64,000 nt of DNA from Bradyrhizobium sp. CCBAU 51627 (GTDB lineage: Bacteria > Pseudomonadota > Alphaproteobacteria > Rhizobiales > Xanthobacteraceae), in NCBI RefSeq assembly GCF_028128765.1, contig NZ_LBJG01000089.1, positions 124,001-188,000 of the forward strand, written 5' to 3'. The position numbers and the translations under genes are program-made. The stretch's first letter is position 1; every line of letters starts with the position of its first letter. The notes under the pieces are model-generated. The model was not told the DNA's origin, ran no database searches, and saw only the letters and a program-made list of their open reading frames with translations. Of the stretch, positions 18,916 to 27,682 are shown one piece after another.

Positions 18916-19638
18916 ATGGACATGAAGAAATATGCTGCCGAGGCCATCGGCACGTTCTGGCTTACATTCGCAGGCTGCGGCAGCGCAGTGATTGCAGCCG
19001 GCTTTCCGCAGGTCGGGATCGGCCTGGTCGGCGTGTCCCTTGCCTTCGGCCTGAGCGTCGTCACCATGGCCTATGCGATCGGCCATATCTCGGGCTGCCA
19101 TCTCAATCCAGCCGTCACGGTCGGCCTCGCCGCCGGGGGACGGTTTCCGGCCAGCCAGATCCTGCCTTACGTGATCGCGCAGGTCTGCGGGGCGATCGTT
19201 GCCGCCGAACTGCTCTATGTGATCGCCAACGGTGCCCCGGGCTTCGACGTCACCAAGGGCTTTGCCTCCAACGGCTATGACGCGCATTCGCCGGGCCAGT
19301 ACAGCATGCTCGTCTGCTTCGTCACCGAGGTGGTGATGACCATGATGTTCCTGTTCGTGATCATGGGCGCGACCCATGGCCGCGCGCCCGCAGGTTTCGC
19401 ACCGCTCGCGATCGGACTTGCGCTGGTGATGATTCATCTCGTCAGCATCCCCGTCACCAACACGTCGGTGAACCCGGCGCGCAGCACCGGCCCTGCGCTG
19501 TTCGTCGGCGGCTGGGCGCTGTCGCAGCTCTGGCTATTCTGGGTCGCACCGCTGATCGGCGGCACACTGGGTGGGGTGATCTATCGCTGGCTCAGCGAGG
19601 AGCCCGCCGGGGTCGTCGCGGGCGTGAAGACGGCGTAG
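18916..19638 (+). CDS. aqpZ: Aquaporin Z
   Basis: A 240-residue six-helix water channel of the inner membrane. Both NPA boxes are present (GCHLNPAVTVG and NTSVNPARSTG). The arginine after the second NPA and the histidine in VMIHLVSIP fit the narrow, water-selective AqpZ filter rather than a glycerol channel. GGGGAG precedes the ATG. Its TAG stop codon is the first three bases of a dispersed repeat. Confidence 0.95.
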   Translation: MDMKKYAAEAIGTFWLTFAGCGSAVIAAGFPQVGIGLVGVSLAFGLSVVTMAYAIGHISGCHLNPAVTVGLAAGGRFPASQILPYVIAQVCGAIVAAELLYVIANGAPGFDVTKGFASNGYDAHSPGQYSMLVCFVTEVVMTMMFLFVIMGATHGRAPAGFAPLAIGLALVMIHLVSIPVTNTSVNPARSTGPALFVGGWALSQLWLFWVAPLIGGTLGGVIYRWLSEEPAGVVAGVKTA

Positions 19639-19694
19639 AGCGTTATCGAGCGAAGTGGATATACCGGTTCGCGCAAGAAAACGCGTCAAACAAA
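19636..19694 (+). repeat. Dispersed intergenic repeat, copy 2
   Basis: It begins with tagagcgttatcgagcgaag, continues tggatataccggttcgcg and ends aaaacgcgtcaaacaaa. It matches the reversed copy at 23601-23661 over its whole length with scattered differences. Its first three bases are the aqpZ stop codon. Confidence 0.8.
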
Positions 19695-19731
19695 AATACG
19701 GAATGGGATCGCGGATCTTGCTGCGATCCCC

Positions 19732-20838
19732 TTACTTGCCCTTCGAGGGGCGGACTTCGGTAACGTGGCCCATCTTGCGGCCGGGGCGAGGGGTGCCCTT
19801 GCCGTAGATGTGGACGGTCGCGCCCGGTACGCTCAGCCACTTTTCGTAATCGTTGATCTCGTCGCCGATCAGATTGGTCATGGTGACGACCTCACCGTGG
19901 CGCACCGGCTTGCCGAGCGGCCAGCCGGCAATGGCGCGGATGTGCTGCTCGAACTGGGAGACGGAGGCACCGTCGAGGGTCCAGTGTCCGGAATTGTGTA
20001 CGCGCGGCGCGATCTCGTTGACCAGCACCTTCGGTCCGCCGCCATTGGCGAGCACGAACATCTCCACTGCGAGAACGCCGACATAGTCGAGCGCGGTCGC
20101 GATCTTGCCGGCGATGCTGCGGGACTCTTCGGCCAGCGCATCCGGGATCGGCGCCGGCGCACGCGATATCTTCAGGATGTGGTCGCGATGCTCGTTCTCG
20201 GTCACGTCGAAGCACTCGACCTGGCCTGATGCAGAGCGTGCTGCGATCACGGAGATCTCGCGCTCGAACGGCACGAAGGCCTCGAGGATCGCCGATTTGG
20301 TGCCGAGGCTGGTCCAGACCCTCGCGATGTCGTCGCCCTCGCGAATGATCGCCTGGCCCTTGCCATCATAGCCGAAGCGGCGGGTCTTCAGCACCGCGGG
20401 CAGGCCGATCTTCGCGATCGCCTCGCGCAGCGTGGATACGGAGGTGACGTCGGCGTAGGCAGCGGTGCCGATGCCGAGCTTCGTCACAAAATCCTTCTCG
20501 GCGAGCCGGTCCTGGGTGGTCTCGAGGATCTTGCGGTTAGGCAGCACGGGGCGGCGCGCGTCCAGCACAATGGCGGCTGCGGCTGGTACGTTCTCGAATT
20601 CGTAGGTGATGACGTCGACGTCATGGGCGAACAGCTCGAGCGCTTCGACGTCGGCATATTCGGCGCAGGTTGCGTTGAGCACGACGTCGAACGCCGGCGA
20701 GTCCGGATCGGGCGAGAATACCTGGCAGCGCAGGCCGAGGCGTGCCGCGGCCATGGCCAGCATCCGACCGAGTTGTCCCCCGCCGAGGATTCCGATGGTG
20801 TCGCCGGGCTTCAGCTTCACCTGCTCTGCGTCGGTCAC
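19732..20838 (-). CDS. purK: 5-(carboxyamino)imidazole ribonucleotide synthase
   Basis: A 368-residue ATP-grasp enzyme of purine synthesis that makes N5-CAIR from AIR, bicarbonate and ATP. The N-terminal segment GILGGGQLGRMLAMAAARLG is diagnostic of PurK, and ATP-grasp segments are visible (GYDGKGQAII, EIAPRVHNSGHWT). It overlaps the upstream purE by 4 bp (ATGA), so the pair is translationally coupled. Length is usual for the family. Confidence 0.96.
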   Translation of the reverse strand: MTDAEQVKLKPGDTIGILGGGQLGRMLAMAAARLGLRCQVFSPDPDSPAFDVVLNATCAEYADVEALELFAHDVDVITYEFENVPAAAAIVLDARRPVLPNRKILETTQDRLAEKDFVTKLGIGTAAYADVTSVSTLREAIAKIGLPAVLKTRRFGYDGKGQAIIREGDDIARVWTSLGTKSAILEAFVPFEREISVIAARSASGQVECFDVTENEHRDHILKISRAPAPIPDALAEESRSIAGKIATALDYVGVLAVEMFVLANGGGPKVLVNEIAPRVHNSGHWTLDGASVSQFEQHIRAIAGWPLGKPVRHGEVVTMTNLIGDEINDYEKWLSVPGATVHIYGKGTPRPGRKMGHVTEVRPSKGK

Positions 20839-21323
20839 GCCTTGTCCTCCGGGCGCTCGGCAACCGCCTCGGTCTGGGCCTTGCGCCAGGCGGCGAGACG
20901 GTCCGACAGGGCCGGATCGGACAGCGCCAGCACGGATGCCGCCAGCAGCGCCGCGTTGATTGCGCCGGCCTTGCCGATCGCGAGCGTGCCGACCGGAATG
21001 CCGGCGGGCATCTGAACGATCGAATAGAGCGAATCGATGCCCTTGAGCGTCCTGGACTCGATGGGCACGCCGAATACCGGCAGTTCCGTCAGTGCCGCGG
21101 CCATGCCGGGCAGATGCGCAGCTCCGCCCGCGCCGGCGATGAGCACCTTGAAACCGGCGGCCTTGGCGCCCTTGGCAAAGGTAAACAGGCGGTCCGGAGT
21201 ACGGTGTGCCGAAACGATGCGGGTGTCGGAGGCGACGCCGAGCGTTGCAAGCGTGTCGGCGGCGTGCCGCATCGTCTCCCAGTCCGACTGGCTTCCCATG
21301 ATGATGGCGATCGGCGCGGTCAT
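20835..21323 (-). CDS. purE: N5-CAIR mutase
   Basis: The 162-residue class I PurE, which converts N5-CAIR to CAIR in purine biosynthesis. The N-terminal IIMGSQSDWETMRHAADTL and the motif SAHRTPDRLF carry the family's active-site residues, and GAGGAAHLPGM is the nucleotide-binding loop. First gene of the purEK operon; the divergent diguanylate cyclase gene starts 87 bp away, so the promoter lies in that short gap. Confidence 0.96.
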   Translation of the reverse strand: MTAPIAIIMGSQSDWETMRHAADTLATLGVASDTRIVSAHRTPDRLFTFAKGAKAAGFKVLIAGAGGAAHLPGMAAALTELPVFGVPIESRTLKGIDSLYSIVQMPAGIPVGTLAIGKAGAINAALLAASVLALSDPALSDRLAAWRKAQTEAVAERPEDKA

Positions 21324-21410
21324 GACGTCAATTGTGCTCGGAAAACAGAAAGATAGGCCAGATTAACGGTTCCGGCCGGCGGCTCGCAAGGCGGTGGCAA
21401 GGAGAAGGGA

Positions 21411-22154
21411 ATGCACTATCCTGTCTTGGTGAATCCCCGCAAGCCTTCATTGAGCAGGATGCCCATGAAGAAACCCAAAAGGGCGACCGCTGCGAAGGCC
21501 AAAAAGGGCCGGAAAACCAGCGGGAGCCGAACGAAAACGGCCCCCAAGCGGGCTGCGGCGCCGCGTCGCGCGTCCGACGCCGGCAAGGCAACCATCAGTG
21601 CTCTGCGGACCAAGCTCGCGAAGGCGCTGCGTCGCGTCGCCGAGCTGGAGGCTGCGGCCGACACCGATTTCCTGCTGGACATTCCCAACCGGCGCGGCTT
21701 TGAGCGCGAGCTCCAGCGCGCCATCGCCTACATGAAGCGCTACCGTGCCAGCGGCGCGCTGATCGTGCTCGACGTCGACCGGCTGAAGCCGATCAACGAT
21801 TCCTTCGGTCATGCTGCCGGCGACGAGGTATTGAAGGCGATCGCCACGAAGCTGACGCGGCAGATCCGCGCCTCCGATGTGGTCGGCCGTCTGGGGGGCG
21901 ACGAGTTTGCCTTGCTGTTGTGGAATCTCAGCGAGACCGATGCCAAGGCGAAGGCCGCCATGTTCGAGCAGGCGATCGACGATTTGTCATTCACCTTTCG
22001 CGGCCAGCATGTGACCGCGGGCGCCTCCGCCGGCGTCGCGCTGCTCGGTGCGCAGTCCGATGCCGCGCGCGCACTCGAGGAGGCCGATGCCGCCATGTAT
22101 GTACGCAAGGCGCATCGACGACACGAGCCGCGGATCAGGCTCGTGAGCAGCTGA
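21411..22154 (+). CDS. Soluble GGDEF diguanylate cyclase
   Basis: A 247-residue protein with a very basic, Lys/Arg-rich N-terminus (about residues 1-65), a short coiled coil (LRTKLAKALRRVAELEAAA) and a GGDEF domain. The signature GGDEF is intact at 162-166, and an RxxD inhibitory site (RASD) lies five residues before it, so it should make c-di-GMP and be product-inhibited. No sensor domain or membrane helix is visible. The basic tail might bind nucleic acid or membrane (inference). The ATG at 21411 is supported by AAGGAG six nt upstream; internal ATGs at 21459 and 21465 are alternatives. Confidence 0.9.
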   Translation: MHYPVLVNPRKPSLSRMPMKKPKRATAAKAKKGRKTSGSRTKTAPKRAAAPRRASDAGKATISALRTKLAKALRRVAELEAAADTDFLLDIPNRRGFERELQRAIAYMKRYRASGALIVLDVDRLKPINDSFGHAAGDEVLKAIATKLTRQIRASDVVGRLGGDEFALLLWNLSETDAKAKAAMFEQAIDDLSFTFRGQHVTAGASAGVALLGAQSDAARALEEADAAMYVRKAHRRHEPRIRLVSS

Positions 22155-22156
22155 CC

Positions 22157-22408
22157 TTATAAAGTGGCCAGATCTTCCGGTACGTTGCCGAATTTGCGCA
22201 ACAGTGTGGCATCGCCGAATTCGCCAGTCATGGGATCGCCACTCCGGCTGAATGCGACGGCGCCGATATGGCCGGCGCTGTGTGCCAGTGCTTCGGCGCG
22301 CCGGAGCGCGGCCGTCGAGTTCTGGCATTCCTCGGCAGCGCCGGCGACGGGAGATCCGTCGGCATCGATCAGGAAGGGCATTGCAACGTAGTAGGTCACA
22401 TCAGACAT
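22157..22408 (-). CDS. Conserved small protein of unknown function
   Basis: An 83-residue soluble protein, not recognised. It opens MSDVTYYVAMPFLIDADGSP and has a central alanine-rich helix (STAALRRAEALAHSAGHIGA). The start is well supported by GGAG seven nt before the ATG. It ends 2 bp from the convergent diguanylate cyclase gene and lies 19 bp after the 72-residue gene, so those two small genes probably form an operon. Confidence 0.65.
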   Translation of the reverse strand: MSDVTYYVAMPFLIDADGSPVAGAAEECQNSTAALRRAEALAHSAGHIGAVAFSRSGDPMTGEFGDATLLRKFGNVPEDLATL

Positions 22409-22427
22409 GGCGTTGCTCCTTTAGAAC

Positions 22428-22646
22428 TCAGGCGGCGCTGCTGTTGCTCCGCATCTTGCTGCGCGAGGTCTCGGGGATGCAGCCGGCCGAAATCGCCGCC
22501 TGCAATTCTTCCAGTTCGGCTTCCAGATATTCGTTGGCCATGATCAGCGCCTTGATGGTGCTGCGCAGATTGCCGTCGCACATCGCGATCGCCTGATCGC
22601 AGGCCTGTTCATAATGGCTGTTGTCGAGAAGGGCGGGGACTGACAT
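22428..22646 (-). CDS. Conserved small protein of unknown function
   Basis: A 72-residue protein, not recognised. Its sequence is helical and acidic (KALIMANEYLEAELEELQAA) with two cysteines outside the helices. AAGGA stands 8 nt before the ATG. It is followed closely by the 83-residue gene on the same strand. Confidence 0.6.
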   Translation of the reverse strand: MSVPALLDNSHYEQACDQAIAMCDGNLRSTIKALIMANEYLEAELEELQAAISAGCIPETSRSKMRSNSSAA

Positions 22647-22772
22647 CTGCGGTGTCCTTGCGGGTTGTCCTTGGGCGTCTTCCTGGAGGCGTCGGGGGTG
22701 AGATGAATGTTCCTATTTTGTTCTTTTCGAGTCAAGCGGATTCAAGCGCGGCAGCCCCCCGAGCACTATGGA

Positions 22773-22979
22773 TCAGGCGATAATATCGGGCGTGATCTGG
22801 TCTTCGATGAAGGCGATACGGTCGCGCAACAACAGCTTGCGTTTCTTCAGGCGCTGTAACCGCAACAGGTCGGGGGCAGGCGATTGATGCAGTGCATCGA
22901 TCGCCGCATCCAGATCTCGGTGTTCCTGCTGCAACCGGGTGAGCTCGGCTTCGAGCTCACGCTCGTTTTCATGGGTCAT
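22773..22979 (-). CDS. DUF465 (YdcH-like) small coiled-coil protein
   Basis: A 68-residue, almost entirely helical protein. The pattern LTRLQQEHRDLDAAIDAL followed by LQRLKKRKLLLRDRI matches the DUF465/YdcH family: a helical hairpin with a conserved LKKRKL segment. Function is unknown. A second DUF465 gene lies 325 bp away on the opposite strand. The Shine-Dalgarno sequence is weak. Confidence 0.82.
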   Translation of the reverse strand: MTHENERELEAELTRLQQEHRDLDAAIDALHQSPAPDLLRLQRLKKRKLLLRDRIAFIEDQITPDIIA

Positions 22980-23303
22980 GTCTGCGGCGGCCGAAACCGA
23001 TAGCTTGAGATCAAGGCTGTGGATGCCCTGTGGAAATTATCGTCCTTGCGCGGCGTGATCGCAAGCGATCTGCCTCTCCACACACCGCCCTCTCGCAAGA
23101 TATTTCAACGATTCGGTGCAGCGTCGCGCAAGTGCATTGATATCATGGATTTTTCGCCGCGTGGTTCCTTACTCACGCTTCATTACATATGAATTTTCAA
23201 AAATGACGGTACGACGACGGATACCCATCGACAGAACGAATCGGTGATGTACACTTCCTCGTCCGGATCGAATCCAAGGTCACACCTACCGAGGAGGTTT
23301 CGA
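22980..23303. other. AT-richer divergent intergenic region between two DUF465 genes
   Basis: 324 bp without a convincing gene. The part from about 23090 to 23260 is clearly richer in A and T than its surroundings (gatatcatggatttttc, cattacatatgaattttc). It should contain the promoters of both divergent DUF465 genes. A minus-strand open frame across 23197-23391 overlaps the second gene and has no family likeness. Confidence 0.5.
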
Positions 23304-23486
23304 ATGACAATTCAGGCACATCTGGTTGAATTGGAACGGAAGCATAAAACTCTCGAAAACGAATTGCACGAAGCTCTCGTGCACCTTTCAACAGACGACC
23401 TGCAAATTGTTGAGTTGAAGCGCCGGAAGTTGCTGGTCAAGGACCAGATCGAACGACTGAAGCAGTCAGGCGACACGCTTCACTAA
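23304..23486 (+). CDS. DUF465 (YdcH-like) small protein, second copy
   Basis: A 60-residue protein: MTIQAHLVELERKHKTLENE followed by IVELKRRKLLVKDQIERLK, the same helical-hairpin pattern as the copy at 22773-22979. GAGGAGG seven nt before the ATG at 23304 fixes the start, and the longer frame from 23244 is not needed. The family is of unknown function. Confidence 0.85.
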   Translation: MTIQAHLVELERKHKTLENELHEALVHLSTDDLQIVELKRRKLLVKDQIERLKQSGDTLH

Positions 23487-23527
23487 TAACCCCCGTAACA
23501 GCGTCAAGTTTGATCGTATCCCTTCGG

Positions 23528-23558
23528 GCAGGGATGAGAGCCTTGCGCTCGTCCCTGC
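23528..23558 (+). terminator. Hairpin after the second DUF465 gene
   Basis: An 11-bp stem (gcagggatgag / ctcgtccctgc, one G-T pair) with a 9-nt loop, 41 bp after the stop. There is no clear T tract, so the terminator call is tentative. Confidence 0.5.
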
Positions 23559-23600
23559 TGCAAGGTGCGCGCCGCGCAATGATCGTTGCGCGGTGTGAGC

Positions 23601-23661
23601 GCTTTGTCTGGACGTGTTTTCTTAACGCGAACCGGTCTCCAATCAGCTCGAAAGCGCGCTA
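23601..23661 (-). repeat. Dispersed intergenic repeat, copy 3
   Basis: Read on the minus strand it starts tagcgcgctttcgagctgat and continues tggagaccggttcgcgttaa and gaaaacacgtcc, matching the copy at 19636-19694. Its first three bases are the stop codon of the FAD oxidoreductase gene. Confidence 0.8.
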
Positions 23662-24762
23662 GATCTCGGCCAGCTCCGCGACGTGGTCCGCAATCGCGAG
23701 CGACGACGTCAGGCCCGGCGATTCGATGCCGAACAGATTGACCAGACCCGCAACGCCATGGTCGCGCGGACCCTGCATCAGAAAATCCTGCGTCGCCACC
23801 GCCGGCGGCACGATCTTCGGACGAATGCCCGAATAGCTCGGCATCAGTGCGCCGTCGGGCAGCGTCGGCCAGTATTTGCGGATCGCGGGATAGAAGCGCT
23901 CGGCGCGTGACGGATCGACTTCATAATCGATCGTCTCGATCCATTCGACGTCGGGGCCGAAGCGCGCCTGTCCCGCCATATCCAGCGTCAAATGCACTCC
24001 CAGCCCGCCGGGCTCGGGCACCGGATAAATCAGGTGGGAGAACGGCGCCCGCGCGTTGCAGCTGAAATAGTTGCCCTTGGCGAGATAGGCCGGCGGAATC
24101 CGGTCGATCGGCATGCCATCGATGTGACGTGCCACGGTCGTTGCCGAAAGTCCTGCGGCATTGACGAGCAGGCCGCATTGCAGCGTCATCGGCGCTTCGC
24201 CGCCGGCTTCGATCTCGATCGTTCCACCTTCCGCCTTGGCGCGGATCAGCGGCGTGTGAAACGCAAAGGCCGCGCCCGCTTCCTCGGCCTCGCCGCGCAG
24301 CGAGAGCATGTAGGCATGGCTGTCGATGATGCCGGTCGATGGCGACAACAGCGCGGCGTCACAGGCCAGCGCCGGCTCCAGCGCGCGCGCGGCCTCGCCC
24401 GGGAGCAGTTGCATGTCGAGCACGCCATTGGCCTCGGCATGCGCCTTGATCGATTGCAGCTTCTCGGTTTCCTTTGCATTGGTCGCGACGATCAGCTTGC
24501 CGCAGTTCTTGTGTGGGATGCCGCGCTCGCCGCAATAGCGGTACAGCGCATGCTTGCCGCTGACGCACATGCGGGCCATCCAGCTTCCGGCTCGGTAATA
24601 GATTCCGGCATGGATCACCTCGCTATTGCGCGAGGAGGTCACGGTGCCGATGGCCTCAGCTTCCTCGAGCACGATCACCTCGCGGCCGGCCTGTGCGAGC
24701 CTCCTTGCCACCGCGAGCCCGACCACGCCGGCTCCGATAACGACACAGTCGACCCTATCCAT
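23659..24762 (-). CDS. FAD-dependent oxidoreductase, L-2-hydroxyglutarate oxidase-like
   Basis: A 367-residue DAO-superfamily flavoprotein. The FAD-binding motif CVVIGAGVVGLAVARRLA starts at about residue 6, and SSRNSEVIHAGIYY resembles the family segment next to the flavin in L-2-hydroxyglutarate oxidases. The C-terminal GIRPK and LFGIESPGLTSSLAIA are typical of the same group. It probably oxidises a 2-hydroxy acid at the cytosolic face. No partner gene is adjacent. Confidence 0.82.
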   Translation of the reverse strand: MDRVDCVVIGAGVVGLAVARRLAQAGREVIVLEEAEAIGTVTSSRNSEVIHAGIYYRAGSWMARMCVSGKHALYRYCGERGIPHKNCGKLIVATNAKETEKLQSIKAHAEANGVLDMQLLPGEAARALEPALACDAALLSPSTGIIDSHAYMLSLRGEAEEAGAAFAFHTPLIRAKAEGGTIEIEAGGEAPMTLQCGLLVNAAGLSATTVARHIDGMPIDRIPPAYLAKGNYFSCNARAPFSHLIYPVPEPGGLGVHLTLDMAGQARFGPDVEWIETIDYEVDPSRAERFYPAIRKYWPTLPDGALMPSYSGIRPKIVPPAVATQDFLMQGPRDHGVAGLVNLFGIESPGLTSSLAIADHVAELAEI

Positions 24763-24966
24763 GGTTGTGCTGACGTCCCGCTGAAGGGGCCGATGGCGCC
24801 GGTTGGCCTCGGAAGCGCGCCGTGCGGCCGTTTTCCGTTAAGGAAGCATTTATCATGTCAGGGCAATTGCTGTATTTCGCGTCACATTTTTCTGTTGGGC
24901 TACAGGCGTTTACCCGATCCAAACCCGTGAAGCCAGACAATCCGCAGTTGAAATCGCGGGTGGCTG

Positions 24967-27645
24967 ATGGCTGAGAGGAACTGGCACGAAGGCAGCATGC
25001 TTCCGATTGCTGTGCAGGCCGTCATGTGCCTGACCAGCGCGGTTGCACCTTCGCGTGCCTATGCGGACGGCCTCGCGGCGCCGAGCCGTCTCGGCGATCT
25101 CGACGCCAATCTGATCTGGGAAGCCCTGATCGGGGGCATCGTCGTTTGCGCGTTTCTCGTCGCCATCGCGCTGTGGGTCCATTCCGCGCTGCGCCGGAAC
25201 AGGCGTTCGCAGCTGCGGCGCAACGCCTTCGTGTCCTCCGCCATGAACAACCTCAACCAGGGCGTGGTGATGACGGATGCGCAGCGCCGCATCATCTTCT
25301 GCAACGATCGCTATCTCGAGATCTACGGCCTGACGCGCTCGGACCTTCGGGCCGGCATGAATGGCCGCGAACTCCTCGAACTGCGTCGCAAGCGCGGGGT
25401 GTTGCGCGCCTCCGACGACGAATTCTACGATAAAGCGTCGAGCTCCAATGGCCTGATCACGGAACTGCCGGACGGACGGGCGATCCTCGTGAAATATTTC
25501 GTGCTGCCGAACGGCGGCTCGGTGGCGACGCATCTGGACGTCAGCGAGCAGCGGAAGCTGTCGCGACAGCTCGCCTCCACCAAGCAATTCCTGGAATCGG
25601 TGCTGGACCACGTGCCGGCCTGCGTCGCCGCCAAGAACATCGAGGACGGCTGCTATATCTTCGCGAACAGCGCCTATGAGCGGTTCTGGGGGCTGTCGCC
25701 GGACTTCGCCGTCGGCAGGAATGCGCGGGAGCTGTTTGTGCCCGGCTCGGCGGCCAGCATCGAGGCGGCCGACCGGGCAGCGCTCGAATCGTCCGATGGC
25801 CAGTACCGCAATGAGTTCGAGGTCGATCGTGCCGATGCGCGGCGCTTGGTTGCCTCGATCCGGATCGTGGTTCGCAACGAGAGCGGCAAGCCTGAATTCC
25901 TGCTGGTGGTGTTCGAGGACATCACCGATCGGCAATCGCTGTCCAAGGAGCTGGAGAGCACCAAGAAATTCCTCGAACTCGTGGTCGACAACATTCCGGT
26001 GGCTCTGATCGTGGAGCAGGTCAAGGATGGCCGCTATCTGCTCGCCAACCGCAGCGCCGAGACGATCCTCAACCGCAGGCGCGAGGAGGCCACCGGCCTG
26101 ACCGCCTCCGATATCTTCAATGCCAAGGAAGCCAAACTGATCATCGCGCGCGACGAGGCCGCGATCAAGAAGCGCGGGATGATCACCGAAGAACATCCGA
26201 TCTCCACCAAGGACGGACTGCGCCTGTTCCTGACCCGCCGGGCCACGGTGCTCAACGATGCCGGCGAGCCGCAATATCTGATCAAGACCCATGAGGACGT
26301 CACCAACCGCCGGCAGACCGAGTCGCGCATGGCGCACATGGCCTATCACGACGGCCTCACCGACCTGCCGAACCGCGCCGCCTTCCTCCAGGCCCTGAAC
26401 CAGATGATCGAGGCCTGCGAGGGCACCGACGAGGAGTTCGCGGTCCTTTGCGTCGATCTCGACGGGCTCAAGGAAGTCAACGACGTGTTCGGCCACGCTC
26501 TCGGCGACAAGCTGCTGGTCGAGGTTGCGCAGCGGCTCCAGGATGCCGCACGCGGCGGCCTGGTGGCGCGCCTCTCCGGCGACGAATTCGGCCTCATCAT
26601 CGACGGAAAGCAGCCCGATGCGGGCCTTGCGCTGGCGCAGCAGCTCGGCGAGGTGTTGGCGCCGGAGTTCCACATCGACGGTCGCGCGGTTCGTGCCGGC
26701 ATCACGACCGGCATGTCGATCTTCCCGCACAATGGCCCCGACGGCGCCGCGCTGCTCGCCAATGCCGGCGCGGCCCTGTTCCGTGCCAAGCAGAAATCGC
26801 GCGGCACGATCAGCCTCTACCAGCCCGAGATGGATCAGCAGATCCGCGACCGCCGCGTGCTGCACCAGGACCTCTCGATGGCGATCAAGAACGGCGAGCT
26901 GTCGCTGGCTTTCCAGCCGCAGGGCATCGCGCGCAACAGCGTCGCCGAGAGCGAGATCATCGGCTTCGAGGCGCTGGCGCGCTGGCAGCATCCGGTGCGC
27001 GGCCAGGTCTCGCCCGCCGACTTCATCCCCATCGCCGAGGAAAGCGGCCTGATCGTCGAGATGGGCGAGTGGATCCTGCGCGAGGCCTGCCGCGAGGCGG
27101 CGTCATGGCCGAAGCCGCTCCAGGTCGCAGTCAACCTGTCGCCGGCGCAGTTCATGCACGGCGACGTGGTCGGGCTTGTCCATTCAATCCTGATCGAGAC
27201 GGGCCTGGCGCCCGGCCGGCTCGAGCTCGAAATCACCGAGGGCGTGCTGATCGAGGATTTCGACCGCGGCCTGGCGCTGCTGCGCCGTCTGAAGGCTCTC
27301 GGGGTGCGGATTTCGATGGACGATTTCGGCAGCGGCTATTCCTCGCTGAGCTATCTGCAGGCGTTCCCGTTCGACAAGATCAAGATCGACCGCGCCTTCA
27401 TCATCAATCTCGGCCGCAACCCGCAATCGGCCGCGATCGTCCGCGCCGTGATCGATCTCGGCCACGGCTTCGAAATGTCGATCATCGCCGAGGGCGTCGA
27501 GACGATCGACCAGCTCGCCTTCCTCGCGCGCGAAGGCTGTGACGGCGTGCAGGGCTACCTGCTCGGCAAGCCCTTGCCGATCGGACAATATGCCGGCCTC
27601 GTCGGCCGCGTCGAGACCATGGAGCTTGCGCTCAAGACCGGCTAG
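24967..27645 (+). CDS. Membrane PAS-GGDEF-EAL signalling protein
   Basis: An 892-residue c-di-GMP enzyme. The N-terminus has a signal-like hydrophobic stretch and a clear helix at about residues 52-74 (ALIGGIVVCAFLVAIALWV). Three PAS-type segments follow (about 90-200, 205-325 and 330-450), then a GGDEF domain whose signature reads SGDEF (537-541) with no RxxD site, and an EAL domain with E668 in EALARW and the loop DDFGSGYSSLSYL. The EAL half looks catalytic as a c-di-GMP phosphodiesterase. The SGDEF variant can still be active in other proteins, so net activity is open. The PAS domains suggest redox or ligand control. Confidence 0.92.
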   Translation: MAERNWHEGSMLPIAVQAVMCLTSAVAPSRAYADGLAAPSRLGDLDANLIWEALIGGIVVCAFLVAIALWVHSALRRNRRSQLRRNAFVSSAMNNLNQGVVMTDAQRRIIFCNDRYLEIYGLTRSDLRAGMNGRELLELRRKRGVLRASDDEFYDKASSSNGLITELPDGRAILVKYFVLPNGGSVATHLDVSEQRKLSRQLASTKQFLESVLDHVPACVAAKNIEDGCYIFANSAYERFWGLSPDFAVGRNARELFVPGSAASIEAADRAALESSDGQYRNEFEVDRADARRLVASIRIVVRNESGKPEFLLVVFEDITDRQSLSKELESTKKFLELVVDNIPVALIVEQVKDGRYLLANRSAETILNRRREEATGLTASDIFNAKEAKLIIARDEAAIKKRGMITEEHPISTKDGLRLFLTRRATVLNDAGEPQYLIKTHEDVTNRRQTESRMAHMAYHDGLTDLPNRAAFLQALNQMIEACEGTDEEFAVLCVDLDGLKEVNDVFGHALGDKLLVEVAQRLQDAARGGLVARLSGDEFGLIIDGKQPDAGLALAQQLGEVLAPEFHIDGRAVRAGITTGMSIFPHNGPDGAALLANAGAALFRAKQKSRGTISLYQPEMDQQIRDRRVLHQDLSMAIKNGELSLAFQPQGIARNSVAESEIIGFEALARWQHPVRGQVSPADFIPIAEESGLIVEMGEWILREACREAASWPKPLQVAVNLSPAQFMHGDVVGLVHSILIETGLAPGRLELEITEGVLIEDFDRGLALLRRLKALGVRISMDDFGSGYSSLSYLQAFPFDKIKIDRAFIINLGRNPQSAAIVRAVIDLGHGFEMSIIAEGVETIDQLAFLAREGCDGVQGYLLGKPLPIGQYAGLVGRVETMELALKTG

Positions 27646-27682
27646 TGAGGAGAGACTTGGCTCGCTCCCTCTCGACGGTTTC

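Noticed and set aside
23197..23391. 64-codon minus-strand frame in the DUF465 intergenic region
   Set aside because: It overlaps the second DUF465 gene, lacks a good ribosome-binding site and shows no recognisable features.
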